The notes beneath the pieces are model-generated. The model saw nothing but the letters and a program-made list of their open reading frames with translations, was not told the origin of the DNA and ran no database searches. This document shows, piece after piece, positions 60,888 through 64,000 of a DNA stretch of 64,000 bases. The stretch lies in the NCBI RefSeq assembly GCF_015356825.1, contig NZ_JAACYW010000003.1:62001-126000 (forward strand), in the 5' to 3' direction. The first letter of the stretch is position 1. The number at the start of each line of letters is the position of its first letter. The DNA comes from Catenulispora rubra. GTDB lineage: Bacteria; Actinomycetota; Actinomycetes; Streptomycetales; Catenulisporaceae. Position numbers and translations under genes: made by a program.

Positions 60888-63800
60888 TCAGCCCTTTGCG
60901 TCCGAGCTCCCGTAGAACAAGTTGAACCCGTTCTTGACTCCGTTCAGTGAGCCCATGTCGTCGAAGATCGTGAGGAGGTTCCCCAGGATCGGGACGCCCT
61001 TCAGCATCAGCACCACCTGGTCGGCGTAGCTGTAGCCGGCTGCGTCGGCTCCGACGCTGAGGGAGATCAGGCCGGACGCGCCGCCGTCGATGGCGATGAA
61101 GTTGGCGATGCGCGTCAGGTCGACCGCGAACAGGGTGCCGGGGATGTCTGTGGTGAACATGCCCAGGTCGGCGCCTACGTTACGCATGTTGCAGACGTCG
61201 ATGACGTTGCCGAAGATGTCGCCGCCGGCGCTGAAGGTGCCGTTCGTGGCGTGTTCGACGCCGAGGCCTATGTCCCAGGAGGTGCCGACCGAGTTGTCCC
61301 AGATCTCGAAGCTGCTGGTGGCGTCGGTGCTGTTGGCCGCGAAGCCGAGCCCGTACTTGTGCAGTGTGCCGATCTCCAGGTAGCTGTGCTGGTCGCCGTC
61401 GGAGGCGAACTTGCCGCCGAGGAAGCCGCCCACCACCAGGCCGATCGTCGCGCCCCAGATCATGCCGCGGGTCGCGCTGAGCATCATGTCGCCGAGGCTG
61501 CCCTTGCCGCCGGCCCAGCCGGTGGCCAGGCCCGAGCCGAAGCCGCTGATGGCGCCCTGCGCGGCCCCGGACAGCGCGTAGACGGCCCAGGTGGCGCACC
61601 CTTTCAGCGCTGTGGTGATGGCTCCGCCGACGGCGCCGCCGATCAGTGCGGTCGCGCCGCCGATGATGCCGCCGAGCAGGGCGCCGAGCATGACGTCGCC
61701 GCCCTTCTGGTCGGCGGACATGGCCCCGGCCAGCGCGCCGCCGAAGGCGCCGATGCCGACCGCGATCAGGGTCCCGGCCGATGCCCCTCCGGCGGCGAAG
61801 GTGACGCCCAGGACGGTGACCCCGGCGAGCGCCGCGCCGCAGGTGGCGACGCACAGGACGACGATCAGCGCGACCGCCACGGCGAGCGCGATGATGGTCC
61901 AGATCGAGGTGAGGCCGCTGGGATCGGCGGTCAGCACCGGGTTGTTCATGCCGTAGCTGTAGGCGTTCCACGCGCCCACGGTGTACAGGCCGCCGGCCAT
62001 CGGGTCCGGTGACAGGAACCTGCCGGTGCGCGGGTCGTACCACCGGTGGCCCAGGCAGATCAGGCCGGTCGGGTCGGTCACGGTGCCGAGGAACCCGGAT
62101 CCGGGTGCCTCGCCGGTGCCCGGGCCGGTCCCGGGGCCAAGCTCGTTGCCCCACGGATCCAGGGTGATCCGCCGGGCGACCGCCCCGGCGGCGTCGGTCA
62201 CCAGCGTGACGTCGCCGAGAACGTCCTGGTGCAGCCACTGCCCCGCCCCGGTCTCGTCGATGGTGGCGATCGGCGCCCCGGCGAAGGACACGAACAAGGT
62301 CGCGCCGCCGTCGAAGAACCCGAGTTCCTCGCTGACCCGCACGTAGTAGACGGCACCGTCCTTGCGGCTCATGATCCGCGCGCCGGTGTGGTCGTAGACG
62401 TGCTGGATCGTCGAGCCCGCCGACGCCACGCTCAGCAGGTGGTCCTCGGCGTCCCAGGTCGCGGTCCCCCACGGCGCCGAGGTCACCCGGCCTGCGGCGT
62501 CGTGGCCGTAGGCCTGGCCGCCGGCGGTCGCCAGCCGGCTGGTGCCGGGCACGTACGTCTGGGTGTCGCCCAGCGGCCCGGTCAGCATGTTGCCGCCGTC
62601 GGAGTAGGTGAACAGCCGGCCGGGACCCGCGGCCGGCCCAGACGGCACAGACAGCCCAGACGACCCAGACAGCCCAGACGGCGCGGCCGACGCCAGCCGC
62701 CCCAGCCCGTCGAAGGAGTACGCCCAGCCGGTCTCGTCCGCAGCGGCCCCGGCGCCGATGCCGACAAGCCGGTGTTCGTCGTCGTAGTCGTAGCTCTGGT
62801 CCCGCAGGACCTCGCCGTGCGGCCCGACGATCTTCTGCCCGCGCACCTGCCCGGTGACGTCGTCGTAGTGCAGGGTGGTGACGACGCCGTTCGCGTGCCG
62901 GATCTCCGAGGTCCGGCCGAACACGTCGTAGTCCACTCCGGCCACGAAGCCCGGGGCGCCGTCCGGCCGCCCCAGGGCGTCGTGGGTGTAGTCGATCCGC
63001 CGCCGCGTCCCCCCCGGCGCGGCGGCGGGCAGGGTGACCGCGGTGAGGTGGCCGTCGCGGTCGTATTCCGCGTCGCACTCCACCTCCCGGCCCAAGTGCG
63101 GTCCGCCCCGCACCTTGCCCACGACGCGGCCCGCGGCGTCGTAGGCAAGGGTCAGATAGCCCAGGGCGTCGGTGACCCGCCACAGGCGGCCGACGCGGTG
63201 TTGTTCGCCGTCCGCCGGCGCCGGAGCGCCCGGGAGCAGGTACTCCCAGGTCACGTCCGGTGCGCCGGACAGGCCGGCCGCGGTCCGCCACAGCTTGGTC
63301 GGCCGCCCGAGGGCGTCGAACTCGCGGGTGACGGCGTCGCCGGTGGCGATCTCGGTGCGCAGTTCGTTGCCGAGCGCGTCGAGCAGCCGCCGGGTCCGGC
63401 CGCCGTCCGGGCTGTCGTGGCAGATCATCCGTCCGAGCAGGTCGTGGGTCAGGGTGTTGACGACCCCGTCCGGCGTGGTGACGGTCAGCGGCCGGCCGCG
63501 GTGGTCCCAGGTGTAGGTCTGCTCGACCCAGCGCGTCCCGTCCCAGCGCCCGATGCCGAGCACCTGGCCGCACGCGTCGAGCAGGTGGCGTTCCTTCGGC
63601 CGGTCCGCGGCCGCGCCGGGCGGTCGGAGGCTGACCGTCACCGAGCCCGGAGACCTGGTCCAGGTGGTGCTGGTGCCGTCGGGCCGGGTCTCGGTGAGCA
63701 GGCGTCCGGCGACGTCGTACGTGAAGGCGCTGTGCGGGAGGGCCGGCGCGGGGGCGGCGTAGGCCTCGGCGGCCGTCGGGTAGGGCATGAACACCTCGGC

Positions 63801-64000
63801 TGCCAGGCCGCGGGCGTTCAGCACCTTCGCGTCGGTGACCAGCCAGGGCTGGACCGCGTCGCCGGTGGGGACGAGCTTGCACAGCGACGCGCCGGTGCCG
63901 TCGAGGTAGGTCACCGAGCGGCTGGGTTCGCCGGCGGTCGCCGCGCCGGTCGCGATGACCTGGACCGGCATGGCGCCGGTGGTGTAGCGCCAGGTCGCGA
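60888..64000 (-). CDS. Rhs/YD-repeat protein with C-terminal glycine-rich toxin-like tip (N-terminus outside window)
   Basis: The frame is open at the right edge (WRYTTGA precedes the first visible ATG). More than a dozen YD repeats are visible (YDAAGRVVGKV, YDHTGARI, WDAEDHLLSVASAG). The core ends at GRFLSPDPMAGGLY and YSYGMNNPVLTADPSGL, the standard Rhs junction. The C-terminal tip of about 330 residues begins with a hydrophobic stretch (IWTIIALAVAVALIVVLCVA) and several Gly/Ala-rich helices (AGTLIAVGIGAFGGALAGAM). It then becomes a soluble part (SFEIWDNSVGTSWDIGLGVE) with no nuclease or deaminase motif. It could be a membrane-acting toxin. No dedicated immunity gene follows directly. Confidence 0.9.
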   Translation of the reverse strand, partial: ATWRYTTGAMPVQVIATGAATAGEPSRSVTYLDGTGASLCKLVPTGDAVQPWLVTDAKVLNARGLAAEVFMPYPTAAEAYAAPAPALPHSAFTYDVAGRLLTETRPDGTSTTWTRSPGSVTVSLRPPGAAADRPKERHLLDACGQVLGIGRWDGTRWVEQTYTWDHRGRPLTVTTPDGVVNTLTHDLLGRMICHDSPDGGRTRRLLDALGNELRTEIATGDAVTREFDALGRPTKLWRTAAGLSGAPDVTWEYLLPGAPAPADGEQHRVGRLWRVTDALGYLTLAYDAAGRVVGKVRGGPHLGREVECDAEYDRDGHLTAVTLPAAAPGGTRRRIDYTHDALGRPDGAPGFVAGVDYDVFGRTSEIRHANGVVTTLHYDDVTGQVRGQKIVGPHGEVLRDQSYDYDDEHRLVGIGAGAAADETGWAYSFDGLGRLASAAPSGLSGSSGLSVPSGPAAGPGRLFTYSDGGNMLTGPLGDTQTYVPGTSRLATAGGQAYGHDAAGRVTSAPWGTATWDAEDHLLSVASAGSTIQHVYDHTGARIMSRKDGAVYYVRVSEELGFFDGGATLFVSFAGAPIATIDETGAGQWLHQDVLGDVTLVTDAAGAVARRITLDPWGNELGPGTGPGTGEAPGSGFLGTVTDPTGLICLGHRWYDPRTGRFLSPDPMAGGLYTVGAWNAYSYGMNNPVLTADPSGLTSIWTIIALAVAVALIVVLCVATCGAALAGVTVLGVTFAAGGASAGTLIAVGIGAFGGALAGAMSADQKGGDVMLGALLGGIIGGATALIGGAVGGAITTALKGCATWAVYALSGAAQGAISGFGSGLATGWAGGKGSLGDMMLSATRGMIWGATIGLVVGGFLGGKFASDGDQHSYLEIGTLHKYGLGFAANSTDATSSFEIWDNSVGTSWDIGLGVEHATNGTFSAGGDIFGNVIDVCNMRNVGADLGMFTTDIPGTLFAVDLTRIANFIAIDGGASGLISLSVGADAAGYSYADQVVLMLKGVPILGNLLTIFDDMGSLNGVKNGFNLFYGSSDAKG

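Noticed and set aside
1-64000. CRISPR arrays and rRNA genes
   Set aside because: No regularly spaced repeats of 24-40 bp with unique spacers and no rRNA-like sequence were seen anywhere in the window.

Overview
The window is high-GC DNA with actinobacterial gene families throughout: XRE regulators with DUF5753, DUF6879 or DUF2690 partners, Replic_Relax and SpdB-type transfer genes, a tRNA-Pro integration scar, and GTG/TTG starts behind GGAGG-type ribosome sites. It suggests a filamentous soil actinomycete (Streptomycetales or Catenulisporales). The species cannot be fixed from the sequence.

Layout. 0-7.7 kb holds secreted functions: the end of a wall or secreted multi-domain protein (PQQ-like blades, choice-of-anchor D repeats, discoidin domain), an XRE-TPR regulator divergent from a prolyl-aminopeptidase/neprosin pair, and a lipoprotein thioredoxin translationally coupled to a DsbD-alpha-like protein. 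7.8-11.3 kb is a patchy region with a P-loop kinase, hypothetical genes, a transposase stump and an ASCH gene broken by one stop codon. 11.3-24.2 kb is almost entirely minus-strand and looks like a conflict/defence island. It contains a Trypco1 / trypsin-NTPase / unknown operon, Nudix and small genes, an XRE-DUF5753/DUF6879 cassette, a 1361-aa repeat protein with a PD-(D/E)XK-like C-terminus, and a membrane coiled-coil protein.

24.9-37.6 kb is an integrative element. A large serine recombinase reads at its C-terminus into a displaced 3' half of tRNA-Pro(GGG). Behind it come Replic_Relax, a VirD4/TraG-like coupling ATPase, a solo SPPY methyltransferase, SpdB/DUF2637 and several tiny proteins, all transcribed toward the integrase. 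On the far side of paired operator-like repeats are cargo genes, including a Clp_N-like protein beside a Ser/Thr kinase with an unknown C-terminus. 37.6-43.1 kb holds regulatory genes (Nudix, zinc-ribbon XRE-TPR, two HATPase_c-like proteins, DUF5677, XRE-DUF2690). 43.4-48 kb holds a secreted NHL/SGNH hydrolase, an AT-rich membrane protein, a duplicated-HTH protein and decayed sequence.

48.1-55.9 kb is a compact four-gene operon with overlapping or closely spaced genes: a cation P-type ATPase carrying three in-frame internal deletions, an SPFH/stomatin protein, a phosphoketolase and an MgtA-like ATPase. The content resembles hypoxia/dormancy gene sets. 56-60.6 kb contains a minimal ANTAR protein, a beta-trefoil-like protein, an alpha/beta hydrolase, a TerB-like protein and debris. 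60.9-64 kb is the C-terminal part of an Rhs protein running off the right edge.

Best candidates for undescribed biology are the 1361-aa repeat-nuclease protein, the Trypco1/trypsin operon whose NTPase has lost the Walker A lysine, the Clp_N-kinase pair in the element, and the P-type ATPase shortened by three frame-preserving deletions.
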